Shown here: in pieces, positions 34,064 through 42,190 of the stretch | Layout: every line of letters starts with the position of its first letter | Numbering within the stretch: position 1 is the first letter of the stretch | Origin: Bradyrhizobium sp. G127 | GTDB lineage: Bacteria > Pseudomonadota > Alphaproteobacteria > Rhizobiales > Xanthobacteraceae | Length of the DNA: 64,000 nucleotides | Assembly (NCBI RefSeq): GCF_021502575.1 | Contig: NZ_JAKFGN010000003.1 | Location: 494,501-558,500, forward strand | Direction: 5' to 3' | The notes under the pieces: model-generated | Told to the model about the DNA's origin: nothing | The model's database searches: none | Seen by the model: the letters and a program-made list of their open reading frames with translations, nothing else | Position numbers and translations under genes: made by a program

Positions 34064-35239
34064 ATGCTCAACAGCCTCGACCTCGAAGGTCGCCCCGAAG
34101 ATACCCGGGTCGTCGTCGCCATGTCCGGCGGTGTCGATTCCTCGGCGACGGCTGCGCTTTTGAAGGCCGAAGGCTATGACGTGGTCGGCATCACCCTACA
34201 GCTTTACGACCACGGCGCCGCGACCCATCGCAAGGGCGCCTGCTGCGCGGGACAGGACATTCACGACGCGCGCGATGTCGCGGCGCGGATCGGCATTCCA
34301 CATTACGTGCTCGATTATGAGAGCCGTTTCCGCGAGTCGGTCATCGAGAGCTTCGCCGAAAGCTACGTGCATGGCGAGACGCCGGTGCCGTGCATCGAGT
34401 GCAACCGATCAATCAAGTTTCGCGATCTGCTGACCACCGCGCGTGAACTTGGCGCCAAGGCGCTCGCCACCGGACATTATGTCTCGTCACGCAGACTCGA
34501 TGACGGATCGCGCGCGCTGGTCTGTGCCGCAGATGCCGAGCGCGACCAGAGCTATTTCCTGTTCGCGACCACGCAGGATCAATTGGCCGACGTGCGCTTT
34601 CCGCTCGGCGACATGACCAAGGCGCAGACCCGCGAACTCGCGCGCCGGTTCGGACTGTCGGTGGCCGACAAGCACGACAGCCAGGACATCTGTTTCGTGC
34701 CGACCGGCCGCTATACCGACGTGATCGAACGGCTGAAGCCGAATGCGATGGAGCCCGGTGACATCGTCGATCTCAACGGCCGCGTGCTCGGCCGCCATCA
34801 GGGCATCGTCGGTTTCACCATCGGCCAGCGCCGCGGTCTCGGCATTGCGGCGCATGCGCCGCTGTATGTGGTGCATCTCGACGCGGACACGCGCCGCGTC
34901 GTGGTCGGTCCACGTGAGGCGCTGAACGTCCGCCGGATCTTGCTGCGCGACATCAACTGGATCGGCGACGGCGAGCTTGATCGCGCGGTCGGCGACGGCC
35001 TCGAGATTTTCGTCAAGGTGCGGTCCACCCGCGCGCCGCAGCCGGCATGGCTGCGGCGGGTCGGCGCTGCTTACGAAGTCGAACTCGCCGATGGCGAGGA
35101 GGGCGTGTCGCCCGGACAGGCCTGCGTGTTCTACGATGCGCCTGCGGGGCAGGCCCGCGTGCTCGGTGGCGGCTTCATCAGTGCCGCACCGCGCATTGTC
35201 CGGCCAGCGGCCAGCCTTCGCGAAGCCCTTGCCGGATAA
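34064..35239 (+). CDS. mnmA: tRNA-specific 2-thiouridylase MnmA
   Basis: A 391-residue enzyme that thiolates U34 of tRNA-Lys, -Glu and -Gln. The PP-loop is SGGVDSS (21-27); catalytic cysteines lie in PVPCIECN and in [12 protein letters not shown] and the C-terminal beta domain ([23 protein letters not shown]) are typical. I use the ATG beginning [13 protein letters not shown], as in related genomes by memory; an in-frame GTG 21 codons upstream is less likely. The region between 36 and 66 ([20 protein letters not shown]) is the alphaproteobacterial form. Confidence 0.95.
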   Translation: MLNSLDLEGRPEDTRVVVAMSGGVDSSATAALLKAEGYDVVGITLQLYDHGAATHRKGACCAGQDIHDARDVAARIGIPHYVLDYESRFRESVIESFAESYVHGETPVPCIECNRSIKFRDLLTTARELGAKALATGHYVSSRRLDDGSRALVCAADAERDQSYFLFATTQDQLADVRFPLGDMTKAQTRELARRFGLSVADKHDSQDICFVPTGRYTDVIERLKPNAMEPGDIVDLNGRVLGRHQGIVGFTIGQRRGLGIAAHAPLYVVHLDADTRRVVVGPREALNVRRILLRDINWIGDGELDRAVGDGLEIFVKVRSTRAPQPAWLRRVGAAYEVELADGEEGVSPGQACVFYDAPAGQARVLGGGFISAAPRIVRPAASLREALAG

Positions 35240-35322
35240 CCTTTGACCCTTCAAGAATGGCGGCGTTTTCCGGTGCGGATCGTGCCGGAACAAGAACAAG
35301 TGTTGCGGTGCGGGGCGGGAAC

Positions 35323-35961
35323 ATGACCAACGACATCGATCGTGCCGGAGTGGCGAAGGCCTATGCTGCGTGGGCGCCGGTCTACGACATGGTGTTCGGC
35401 AAGGTGTTCGACGAAGGCCGCAAGTCCACCATCGCAGTGGCCGATGCGATTGGAGGTCGCGTGCTCGATGTCGGCGTCGGCACCGGCCTGTCGCTGTCGG
35501 ACTATTCGCGCACCACGAAGCTGCATGGCGTGGATATTTCAGAGCCGATGCTGCGCAAGGCGCAGGAGCGCGTCCGCGCGCAGAACCTCACCAATGTCGA
35601 AACGCTGTCGGTGATGGATGCGAAGAATCTCGCGTTTCCCGATAACGCGTTCGACGCCGTGGTGGCGCAATATGTCATTACAGCAGTGCCTGATCCCGAA
35701 GCCACCCTCGACGATTTCATGCGTGTGCTGAAGCCCGGCGGCGAACTCATTCTGGTCAACCACATCGGCGCGGAAAGCGGCCCGCGCAAGATCTTCGAAC
35801 TGTGCTTTGCGCCGCTGGCGCGGCGGCTCGGCTGGCGGCCGGAATTTCCGTGGGCGCGGCTGGTAAACTGGGCCGCAAAACATGGCGGCGTGACGCTGGT
35901 GGAACGCCGCCCGATGCCGCCGATGGGCCATTTTTCGCTGATCCGCTACCGCAAGAGCTGA
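35323..35961 (+). CDS. pmtA: Phosphatidylethanolamine N-methyltransferase PmtA
   Basis: A 212-residue SAM-dependent methyltransferase. It methylates phosphatidylethanolamine towards phosphatidylcholine at the inner membrane. SAM motif I is VLDVGVGTG (48-56), then GVDISEPMLRKAQ, and the FPDNAFDAVVAQYVITAVPDP block. The sequence is of the Bradyrhizobium/Rhodobacter PmtA type (start MTNDIDRAGVAKAYAAWAPV). The ATG has GGGGCGGGAAC upstream. Other methylation steps may be shared with additional Pmt enzymes elsewhere. It is separated by 83 bases from mnmA. Confidence 0.9.
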   Translation: MTNDIDRAGVAKAYAAWAPVYDMVFGKVFDEGRKSTIAVADAIGGRVLDVGVGTGLSLSDYSRTTKLHGVDISEPMLRKAQERVRAQNLTNVETLSVMDAKNLAFPDNAFDAVVAQYVITAVPDPEATLDDFMRVLKPGGELILVNHIGAESGPRKIFELCFAPLARRLGWRPEFPWARLVNWAAKHGGVTLVERRPMPPMGHFSLIRYRKS

Positions 35962-36011
35962 ATCGATCCATTTCGGTCGGAACATCGGCGCGACGCCGTC
36001 GTTTCTCTTCC

Positions 36012-36374
36012 ATGACAATGAAACTCATCGCTGCCGTCGCTGCGCTTGCGCTGCTGCCCGTTGTCGCCTTTGCCCAGGCGCCGCCGGCGCCAGCAACACC
36101 GCCGGCGCAAACCGCCCCGCCGAATCCCGATCGTGCAGGAACGAACTGCACGCCGACCGAAGCTGTTCCGCATGAAGGCACTGTGGCCCCGCGCGGAACG
36201 ACCACCGGGCGGGCGGAATCCCTTGGTGACAAGCTGGCAAAATCGGATGGCGTGCTGTGCCCGCCGCCAGGCGTCGATCCCGAAATGCATGCGCCGACCC
36301 CACAAGGGGGCACCACGCCGGTGATTCCGCCCCCCGGCAGCCCCGGCGGCGATCCCGCTGTGCGGCCAAAGTAA
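36012..36374 (+). CDS. Proline-rich secreted hypothetical protein
   Basis: A 120-residue protein with a signal peptide (about 1-21, MTMKLIAAVAALALLPVVAFAQ). The mature part is Pro/Ala/Thr-rich with two cysteines (NCTPTEAVPHEGT, GVLCPPPGVDPEM) and ends GGDPAVRPK. It is probably periplasmic. No family known with certainty. Two ATG codons (36012, 36018) are in frame, and no good ribosome binding site is visible. It follows pmtA by 50 bases. Confidence 0.65.
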   Translation: MTMKLIAAVAALALLPVVAFAQAPPAPATPPAQTAPPNPDRAGTNCTPTEAVPHEGTVAPRGTTTGRAESLGDKLAKSDGVLCPPPGVDPEMHAPTPQGGTTPVIPPPGSPGGDPAVRPK

Positions 36375-36445
36375 GGTTTTCAGTGCTCTTTAACGGGCAA
36401 TTGCGCATGCAAGGCCAATCAGTTGCCCGCATGGGCGGTCATTGC

Positions 36446-36474
36446 TTGACAGGCATTTGGGTGACTTCTTATAT
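36446..36474 (+). promoter_or_regulatory. Sigma-70-type promoter of tRNA-Met
   Basis: TTGACA (36446-36451), a 17-base spacer, then TTATAT (36469-36474). The tRNA begins 36 bases after the -10 element, leaving a short 5' leader. The -35 match is perfect. Confidence 0.75.
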
Positions 36475-36510
36475 GCCGCCGTTCGCGACCGCGAAGGCGG
36501 TCCGGCCTGT

Positions 36511-36587
36511 GGCGAGGTAGCTCAGCTGGTTAGAGCACGGGAATCATAATCCTGGGGTCGGGGGTTCGAGTCCCTCTCTCGCTACCA
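36511..36587 (+). tRNA. tRNA-Met (CAT), elongator type
   Basis: A 77-base cloverleaf including an encoded CCA. The acceptor GGCGAGG pairs with TCTCGCT; D arm GCTCAGCTGGTTAGAGC; anticodon stem CGGGA/TCCTG with loop ATCATAA (anticodon CAT); T arm GGGGG-TTCGAGT-CCCTC. The GAGCAC...GGGGTC framing matches elongator Met and not initiator (no three G-C pairs closing the anticodon stem). tRNA-Ile2 with modified CAT cannot be wholly excluded. Confidence 0.93.
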
Positions 36588-36947
36588 CTTCCCGCACAAT
36601 CCGCCCAACAGCTCCAGCCGCGGCCATCGAAATCTGACGCGCCGCGCGCGCGAGAAAAAGCGTCCCTGCCAGTTTGGAGCGCGCGTTCTTTCCGCTCACG
36701 CTGACAGCAAAATTCTAATCGCGCATTCTGCGAGCGGCACTCCGCCGACGCGCTGTAGTCAGCCGTACATGTGACTAATTCGTAGCGGCCAGCACGCTCC
36801 CGGAAACGTGAGCGTCCCGGCATCAAGCGAGTGTCAGTTGTCAGAGGAAAGTGAAGCTGCCGCCAGCATGATGAAGAATTTTTTAGTCGTTTTCCGCGTG
36901 CAGGCACCCGATATTTTCAGGGCCGGGGCTTTCGACAGGAGACAGTT
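36588..36947. other. Gene-free interval after tRNA-Met
   Basis: 360 bases with no convincing gene on either strand. No integrase, no repeat of the tRNA 3' end and no attachment-site duplication are visible, so it does not look like an island boundary. The last 60 bases should hold the promoter of the DUF3551 gene. Confidence 0.5.
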
Positions 36948-37193
36948 ATGAAGACAGCTTCCAAATATGCCGCTGCGGCGGCCGTGATGTTTTCCGCAAT
37001 GGCGTTTGCCGTGACTCCGGGCTCTGCGGCCACGGTAAAATCAGCCAGTCATCAAGGAACATACTGCCTGCAGTATAATAAAGGCGGCTCCGACTGCGGA
37101 TTTACCAGCTTCGAACAGTGCAAGGCATCCGCGGCCGGAATCGGTGCCGAGTGCGAGCTGAATGTCTTCCATCGTGATGACAGCGCCATTTGA
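36948..37193 (+). CDS. DUF3551 family small secreted protein
   Basis: An 81-residue protein with a signal peptide (about 1-28, ending TPGSAA). The mature part has the DUF3551 pattern of four cysteines in YCLQYNKGGSDCGFTSFEQC and GIGAECEL, probably two disulfides in the periplasm. The family is abundant in Bradyrhizobium and of unknown function. A strong AGGAGACAGTT ribosome binding site precedes the ATG. Confidence 0.88.
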   Translation: MKTASKYAAAAAVMFSAMAFAVTPGSAATVKSASHQGTYCLQYNKGGSDCGFTSFEQCKASAAGIGAECELNVFHRDDSAI

Positions 37194-37283
37194 ATTTTCG
37201 GGACGCCTCACATTGGCAATAACTGACGAAGATCAGCACGCCAACAGGCGGCGCTGGTCTTCGAATGGCAATATCCTGATCGC

Positions 37284-38087
37284 TTACCTGAGCGTGAGGT
37301 GATGGCTGATCTGTTCCGCCGCCTCGAGCAGGGCCGGGAGGAATTTGCGTTTCAGTTCCGCGGGAGAATGTCGCGCGAGATTGGTCGACAGGTTGATCGC
37401 TGCGACAACGTTGCCTTTCTCATCCTTGATCGGCGCGCCGATGCCGGAGGCTCCCATCTCCAGTTCTTCGCTGACGATGCTCCAGCCCTGTTGCCCGACT
37501 TTCTCGATTTCCTTTTCCAGTTTTTTGATGCTGGTCACGGTTGCCGGAGCGAACTGTCGTCGATCTGACTCCTGAAGGATTCTCCCGCGCTCTTCGGCGG
37601 ATATTCCCGCGAGCAGGACGCGGCCCATTGATGTGCAGAACGCGGGAAGGCGGCTTCCGATCGTCAGGCTGCGGCGCAGCACGCTGGTGACTTCGGCGCG
37701 CGCCACATAAACCACATGGGGGCCGTCGAGCACGGTGATGGCCACCACTTCGTTGGATTCGCGCGAGAGCGTCTCGATCACCGGCTGCGCGACTTCCCGC
37801 AACGACAGCGACGAGACGAACGCAAAGCCAAGCTGGAGAACGCGCGGCGTCAGCATGAACTGATCGCCGCTTTGCCGCGCCATGCCCAGACTGACGAGCG
37901 TGTGCAGCAGCCGCCTGACGCCTGCTCTCGGCAGCCGGGTGCGCCGGGCGACGTCGGACAGGGAAAGCGAGCGATCCTGATTGAAGGCGGCGATGACGAG
38001 CAGCCCCTTGGCGAAGGCTTCCACGAAGACATCGCTGCCTTCCGGCCATTGCTCGTGCTGCATCCATTGATCGGTCAGCCCGTTCAT
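37284..38087 (-). CDS. IclR family transcriptional regulator
   Basis: A 267-residue regulator: N-terminal winged helix-turn-helix (about 25-85: AFAKGLLVIAAFNQDRSLSLSDVARRTRLPRAGVRRLLHTLVSLG is the helix block) and the IclR effector domain (about 100-260, with NEVVAITVLDGPHVVYVARA, SMGRVLLAG, GASGIGAPIKDEKGNVVAA). It resembles the PcaR/PcaU/PobR branch. An ATG at 38087 is chosen over a TTG three codons upstream. It is divergent from the Bug receptor gene, and the 75-base shared region contains a perfect operator-like palindrome, so it very probably controls that gene. Confidence 0.92.
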   Translation of the reverse strand: MNGLTDQWMQHEQWPEGSDVFVEAFAKGLLVIAAFNQDRSLSLSDVARRTRLPRAGVRRLLHTLVSLGMARQSGDQFMLTPRVLQLGFAFVSSLSLREVAQPVIETLSRESNEVVAITVLDGPHVVYVARAEVTSVLRRSLTIGSRLPAFCTSMGRVLLAGISAEERGRILQESDRRQFAPATVTSIKKLEKEIEKVGQQGWSIVSEELEMGASGIGAPIKDEKGNVVAAINLSTNLARHSPAELKRKFLPALLEAAEQISHHLTLR

Positions 38088-38117
38088 CGTTGCCAAAGCC
38101 CCGGAGCTTGGTTAGGT

Positions 38118-38153
38118 TGTTCGACAGTTGATCATATGTTCGATAGTCGAACA
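38118..38153. promoter_or_regulatory. Candidate IclR operator
   Basis: TGTTCGATAGTCGAACA (38137-38153) is a perfect palindrome with 7-bp arms and a 3-bp centre. A third half-site TGTTCGAC lies at 38118-38125, 19 bp away. The site ends nine bases before the ATG of the Bug gene and touches its AAGGA box, so binding should block expression. Confidence 0.7.
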
Positions 38154-38162
38154 AGGAAAATC

Positions 38163-39134
38163 ATGACCCTGTCCTTCAAAAAGATGTTCGCTCTCGCGGT
38201 TTTGCTCGGTTCGTGCGCGCCGGCGCTGGCGCAGACCTATCCCGACCGGCCGATCAAATTCGTCGTCCCGGCCGCCGCCGGCGGGCCGACGCACATCACC
38301 GCGCAGTTGCTTGCGGACAAGATGCAGACCGCGCTCGGGCAGCCGGTCGTGGTTGAGCCGCGCCCCGGCGCCGGCAATAATCTCGGCGCGGAATTCGTCG
38401 CGAAGAGTGCGCCTGACGGCTACACGATCCTGCTCGCGACCATCGGCACCCACGCGATCAACCAGACTCTTTTCAAGCACCTGCCGTTCGATCCGATCAA
38501 GGACTTCGAGCCGGTCTCGCTGGTGGTGAAGTATCCGCTGCTGCTGGTGGTCAATTCCGATGTGCCGGCGAAGGACGTCAAGGAACTGATCGCCTATGCG
38601 AAGGCCAATCCCGGCAAGCTGAACCGGGCGTCCGGCGGCAACGGCACGTCCATGCATCTGTCGGGCGAGCTGTTCGTCAAGCAGGCCGGCATCGATGCGC
38701 CGCATATTCCCTACAAGGGCAGCGCGCCTGCATTGAACGATCTGCTCGGCGGTCATGTGCAGTTGATGTTCGATTCGATCCTGACCGCATTGCCGCTGGT
38801 GGAGTCCGGGAAAGTCCGCGCACTGGCAATCACCGGAAAGGTCCGCTCGCCCCTGCTGCCGAACGTGCCGACCGTCGCCGAAAGCGGGCTGCCTGATTAT
38901 GAGGCGAACGGCTGGACCGGCGTCGTCGTTCCCGCGAAGACGCCGCCCGACGTGGTCGCCAAGCTGAACGCAGCCATCAAGACCGCTCTCAAGTCGCCGG
39001 ATGTCCAGAGCGCGATGGCCAAACAGGCCGCGGAGCCGGTCGGATCGTCACCGGCGGAGTTCGCAGCCTTCATCCGGTCGGAGACCGACAAGTGGGCCCG
39101 CATCGTCAAGGATGCGAAGATCCAGGTCGAGTAA
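38163..39134 (+). CDS. Bug/TctC family periplasmic substrate-binding protein
   Basis: A 323-residue receptor with a signal peptide (about 1-23, ending CAPALA-QTYPDRP). Family motifs are YPDRPIKFVVPAAAGGPTHI, VVEPRPGAGNNLGAEFVAKS, PDGYTILLAT and HIPYKGSAPALNDLLGG. Bug proteins bind carboxylates, amides or aromatic acids; members often act without a cognate TctAB transporter nearby, as here. It is controlled from the divergent IclR side and followed after 57 bases by the M24 gene. The ligand is not predictable from sequence. Confidence 0.92.
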   Translation: MTLSFKKMFALAVLLGSCAPALAQTYPDRPIKFVVPAAAGGPTHITAQLLADKMQTALGQPVVVEPRPGAGNNLGAEFVAKSAPDGYTILLATIGTHAINQTLFKHLPFDPIKDFEPVSLVVKYPLLLVVNSDVPAKDVKELIAYAKANPGKLNRASGGNGTSMHLSGELFVKQAGIDAPHIPYKGSAPALNDLLGGHVQLMFDSILTALPLVESGKVRALAITGKVRSPLLPNVPTVAESGLPDYEANGWTGVVVPAKTPPDVVAKLNAAIKTALKSPDVQSAMAKQAAEPVGSSPAEFAAFIRSETDKWARIVKDAKIQVE

Positions 39135-39191
39135 GACCGCTCCGAAAAACCAATCCGCTGAAAAAAAACTGGTCTTGCCGGAAAGAACGAT

Positions 39192-40337
39192 ATGCAACCG
39201 ATCGATTTTAACGCTCGCGTCTCTCAGCTCGCGGCAAAACTGAAAGCGAACAACATCGGAGCCTATGTGGGCACGCGTCAGGCGTCGCTTCACTATCTCT
39301 GCGGTGTCTTCATGTGCTGGCGGGGAGCGGTCATCGTCACCGCGAACGGCGATTGCGATGTCGTCTACTGGGCGATGGACATCGAACGGGTCAGGGCCGA
39401 GGGATGCCACGGTACCCTGTTTCCGTTCACCGGCTCCAATCTGATCGCGGAAATCGCTGCGCGGCTGAAGGCTCGCGGCGTAACGGGGCCGGTCGGTCTC
39501 GATCTCAGCCATCCCGGCGCGGCGCAGATCGCGCCGGGCATGCTGACCGCCGGCGAGTACATCGATATTGTCGCCAAGATGCCGTCGACCGAGTTCGTTA
39601 ACGGCGTGCGCTGGATCGACGACTGCATGCTGATCAAGTCCGGCGCGGAGATCGAGCGGTTGCGGATGGCGGCCAGCGCGGGTGAGGCCGGTTTTCGGGC
39701 AGGTCTTGCGGCGGTCAAGGAAGGCGTCACCGAGAACCATGTTGCGGGGGTCGTCGAGGCCGCGATTCGCGATCACGGCAGCATCTGGTCGTGGTCGGTC
39801 ACCGGCGGCACCGAAGTGGGAGCCGGCGAGCGAACCGCGTTTGCTAAGGGCGTGACGCAGCAGAGCACCGAGCGTGTGATCAAGCGCGACGAATTCGTCG
39901 TGATCGATCTGCATCCGCTCATCGAGCTTTATATGTCCGATCTTTCCATCCCGGTGTTTTTCGGCAAGCCTAACGAACAGCAGGAACGCGCGATTGCGTG
40001 CTGGGAGGATGTCGCTTCGACCATGCTGAAATCGATCCGGCCTGGACGTCCGGTCAAGGATTGCGTTGCCGATGGCGTCGCGGCCTATGAGCGCCACGGT
40101 CTTCAGGAGTTCGGTCTGCCACTGTTCGGGCATGGACTCGGAACATGCGCCCGGTCGCGCCCGTTCATGAACGCCAACAGCGACGACATCATTACGCCGG
40201 GAATGGTGATTGCGCTGGGGTCGCACTTCTATCAGCCGGGCGTCGGCGGGATGCGGCTCGAATATCCCATCACAGTCGACGAGCGTGGCGCGGTGCCGCT
40301 GACCGGTCTGCCAGCGAAGGTTCAGCGGATCGGCTGA
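39192..40337 (+). CDS. M24 family (creatinase/Xaa-Pro peptidase-like) protein lacking one metal ligand
   Basis: A 381-residue pita-bread protein. The N-terminal creatinase domain covers about 1-150, the M24 fold 155-375. Of the five usual metal ligands, D239 (VIDLHP), D250 (MSDLS), H314 (FGHGLG) and E357 (RLEYPI) are present. The fourth, normally Glu in the V-E-P motif, is G343 (VIALGSHFYQ). Creatinase itself works without metal, so a non-peptidase hydrolase acting on a C-N bond is plausible. Ectoine hydrolase is another M24 relative, but no other ectoine genes are seen. Likely in an operon with the Bug gene. Confidence 0.88.
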   Translation: MQPIDFNARVSQLAAKLKANNIGAYVGTRQASLHYLCGVFMCWRGAVIVTANGDCDVVYWAMDIERVRAEGCHGTLFPFTGSNLIAEIAARLKARGVTGPVGLDLSHPGAAQIAPGMLTAGEYIDIVAKMPSTEFVNGVRWIDDCMLIKSGAEIERLRMAASAGEAGFRAGLAAVKEGVTENHVAGVVEAAIRDHGSIWSWSVTGGTEVGAGERTAFAKGVTQQSTERVIKRDEFVVIDLHPLIELYMSDLSIPVFFGKPNEQQERAIACWEDVASTMLKSIRPGRPVKDCVADGVAAYERHGLQEFGLPLFGHGLGTCARSRPFMNANSDDIITPGMVIALGSHFYQPGVGGMRLEYPITVDERGAVPLTGLPAKVQRIG

Positions 40338-40381
40338 AGGCAACCAGGCGTATTTAAATTCAGGGCCTGAGCGCGCCGCGC

Positions 40382-41050
40382 TCAGGCCGATTTCGTTTCG
40401 GCTTCATCCATCTTGCCGGCGCGGGCGTACGCCTCGACGAGATGACGGCGCATCAGTTCGGCGGCGCCCTCGGCGTCACCGCGGATCATCCGCTCGAGGA
40501 TGCGGCCATGCTCTTTCCAGACGCTGACCGACATGCCGGGATGACGCAAAACCTTTCCCATCGCGCGGCGCAGGTGACGCCAGTGCAGCCGCATCGTCTC
40601 GGCGATCAGCGGATTGCCCGACAGCTCATAGATAAACGAGTGGAAGTCCATATCGGCTTGCAGACTGGCGCGTTCATCGCCGGTATCGACCAGCTCGCGG
40701 CCGTGTTCGACCAGCGCGCGGCCCTTTGCGATGGCGTCTTTGGTGAGACGCGGCGTCGCGAGCGTTACCGCCAACGGTTCGACCGCGGAGCGGATCTGGT
40801 AGATCGCCTCAAAAAAAGCAGGATCGACCGGAGTGACGGTCAATCCCTGACGGCCCTGCGCGAGAAAGCCCTGCGCCTTCAAGATTGCGAGCGCATGAGT
40901 GACCGGCTGCCGCGACACATTCAGCCGCGCGGCGATGTCTTCCTGGGTGAGACGCTCGCCGGGTTTGAATGTGCCATCACACAGCGCGTCGAGGATCACC
41001 TCGTACACCTGATCGACCAGGCTTTTGGGCGGGGCAAGGGATTCCAGCAC
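40382..41050 (-). CDS. GntR family regulator, FCD (FadR-like) subgroup
   Basis: A 222-residue regulator. The winged helix N-terminus (LVDQVYEVILDALCDGTFKPGERLTQ followed by EDIAARLNVSRQPVTHALAIL) is joined to an all-helical FCD ligand domain (about 85-205) with the metal-binding pattern D...H (DMDFHSFIYELSGNPLI) and EHGRILERMIRGD. Such proteins usually repress uptake and breakdown genes for organic acids. It faces away from the PhyH gene, with inverted repeats between the two, so it may control that operon and possibly itself. Confidence 0.92.
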   Translation of the reverse strand: MLESLAPPKSLVDQVYEVILDALCDGTFKPGERLTQEDIAARLNVSRQPVTHALAILKAQGFLAQGRQGLTVTPVDPAFFEAIYQIRSAVEPLAVTLATPRLTKDAIAKGRALVEHGRELVDTGDERASLQADMDFHSFIYELSGNPLIAETMRLHWRHLRRAMGKVLRHPGMSVSVWKEHGRILERMIRGDAEGAAELMRRHLVEAYARAGKMDEAETKSA

Positions 41051-41105
41051 GGTTCCTCCAGATGCATGCCGCAGAGCAATATCGTTGGTGCTTGACAGGA
41101 ATTAT

Positions 41106-41145
41106 CTTGCAAAGCAATCTTAGAATACTGAATTCAGAATGCAAG
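41106..41145. promoter_or_regulatory. Candidate GntR/FCD operator
   Basis: CTGAATTCAG (41128-41137) is a 10-bp palindrome. CTTGCA (41106-41111) and TGCAAG (41140-41145) form an outer inverted repeat around it. It lies between the divergent GntR-type regulator and the PhyH gene in an AT-richer patch. Confidence 0.5.
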
Positions 41146-41226
41146 AATGGAGTGCCGCGGCGACGAGGGCACGCGAACACGCGGCCTGACTTCGGCAATC
41201 AAGAAATCAAAACGGGAGGATATGTT

Positions 41227-42027
41227 ATGCGTCTCACCGCCGAGCAGATGGAGCAATTCCGGACCGAAGGCTGGCTGCTGCTGCCCGAGTTGTTCACGCC
41301 CGAGGAGGTCGATGTGCTGCGCCGCGAGGCCGTGGCGATCTACGACCAGCATCGGCCCGAGGTGTGGCGCGAGAAGAACGGCGCGCCGCGCACGGCCTTC
41401 GCCGCTCACACATATAACGAAGCGTTCCGGCTGCTCGGCGCGCATCCGCGCATGATCGAGCCGGTGGAGCAGGTGTTCGGCGAACACGTCTACATGCATC
41501 AGTACAAGATCAACGCCAAGTCGGCCTTCACCGGCGAGGTCTGGCAGTGGCATCAGGACTACGGCACCTGGAAGCGCGACGACGGCATGCCGGAGCCGAG
41601 GGCGATGAACATCTCGGTGTTTCTCGACGAAGTGATGCCGATCAACGGTCCGCTGATGCTGGTGCCGAAGAGCCACAACGCCGGCGACCTCAAGGCCTCC
41701 CACGATCTCCAGACCACGTCATATCCCTTGTGGACGCTCGACGAAGAGACGGTGACCCGGCTGGTCAAGGAGGGCGGCATTGTCGCGCCCACCGGCAAGC
41801 CAGGAAGTATGCTGATGTTCCACGGCAACCTGGTGCACGGCTCGGCCGGCAACATCACGCCCTATCCGCGCAAGATCGTCTATCTCACGCTCAACGCGGT
41901 CTCGAACTACATCCGCACGCCGACCCGGCCGGAGTTCATCGCGCATCAGGACTTCGCACCGATCGTGCCAGTCGATGACGACGCGCTGGTGCGTTACGCC
42001 CGCAGCCATCGTCAGGCGGCAGAATAG
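41227..42027 (+). CDS. Phytanoyl-CoA dioxygenase (PhyH) family Fe(II)/2-oxoglutarate oxygenase
   Basis: A 266-residue oxygenase. Iron ligands are H109 and D111 in WQWHQDYGTW and H204 in LVHGSAGN; R215 (PYPRKIVYL) should hold 2-oxoglutarate. The block around NISVFLDEVMPINGPLMLVP resembles ectoine hydroxylase EctD and related hydroxylases. It would hydroxylate a small molecule in the cytoplasm. The substrate is unknown; ectoine synthesis genes are absent. Start ATG sits behind GGGAGGATATG. A REP pair lies between it and the next gene. Confidence 0.9.
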   Translation: MRLTAEQMEQFRTEGWLLLPELFTPEEVDVLRREAVAIYDQHRPEVWREKNGAPRTAFAAHTYNEAFRLLGAHPRMIEPVEQVFGEHVYMHQYKINAKSAFTGEVWQWHQDYGTWKRDDGMPEPRAMNISVFLDEVMPINGPLMLVPKSHNAGDLKASHDLQTTSYPLWTLDEETVTRLVKEGGIVAPTGKPGSMLMFHGNLVHGSAGNITPYPRKIVYLTLNAVSNYIRTPTRPEFIAHQDFAPIVPVDDDALVRYARSHRQAAE

Positions 42028-42048
42028 CGAAGATTGTCTTCAAAGCGT

Positions 42049-42137
42049 GTCATGCCCGGGCTTGTCCCGGGCATCCACGTCTTTAAGAATCAGAAGACAA
42101 ACAAAACGTGGATGGCCGGGACAAGCCCGGCCATGAC
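42049..42137. repeat. Paired palindromic repeat, GGCCGGGCTTGTCC family
   Basis: GTCATGCCCGGGCTTGTCCC opens the left arm; the right arm is its inverted copy ending GCCATGAC, with ACGT-GGAT/ATCC-ACGT flanks facing the 27-base centre. It is the same family as 14772-14859. It lies between the PhyH and COG4091 genes and may end or attenuate transcription. Confidence 0.8.
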
Positions 42138-42190
42138 GAACGTGATGTTGAATGGCAGCTCGCAAATAAAATTTATCAGACTGGATTGAA

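Noticed and set aside
36511-36947. tRNA-Met as an integration site for a genomic island
   Set aside because: No integrase, no second copy of the tRNA end, and both flanks are ordinary chromosomal genes.
39192-42027. Ectoine hydroxylation/degradation locus (M24 hydrolase plus EctD-like oxygenase)
   Set aside because: No ectABC, ectoine transporter or other eut/doe genes are present, and the M24 protein does not clearly carry ectoine-hydrolase features; resemblance is at family level only.
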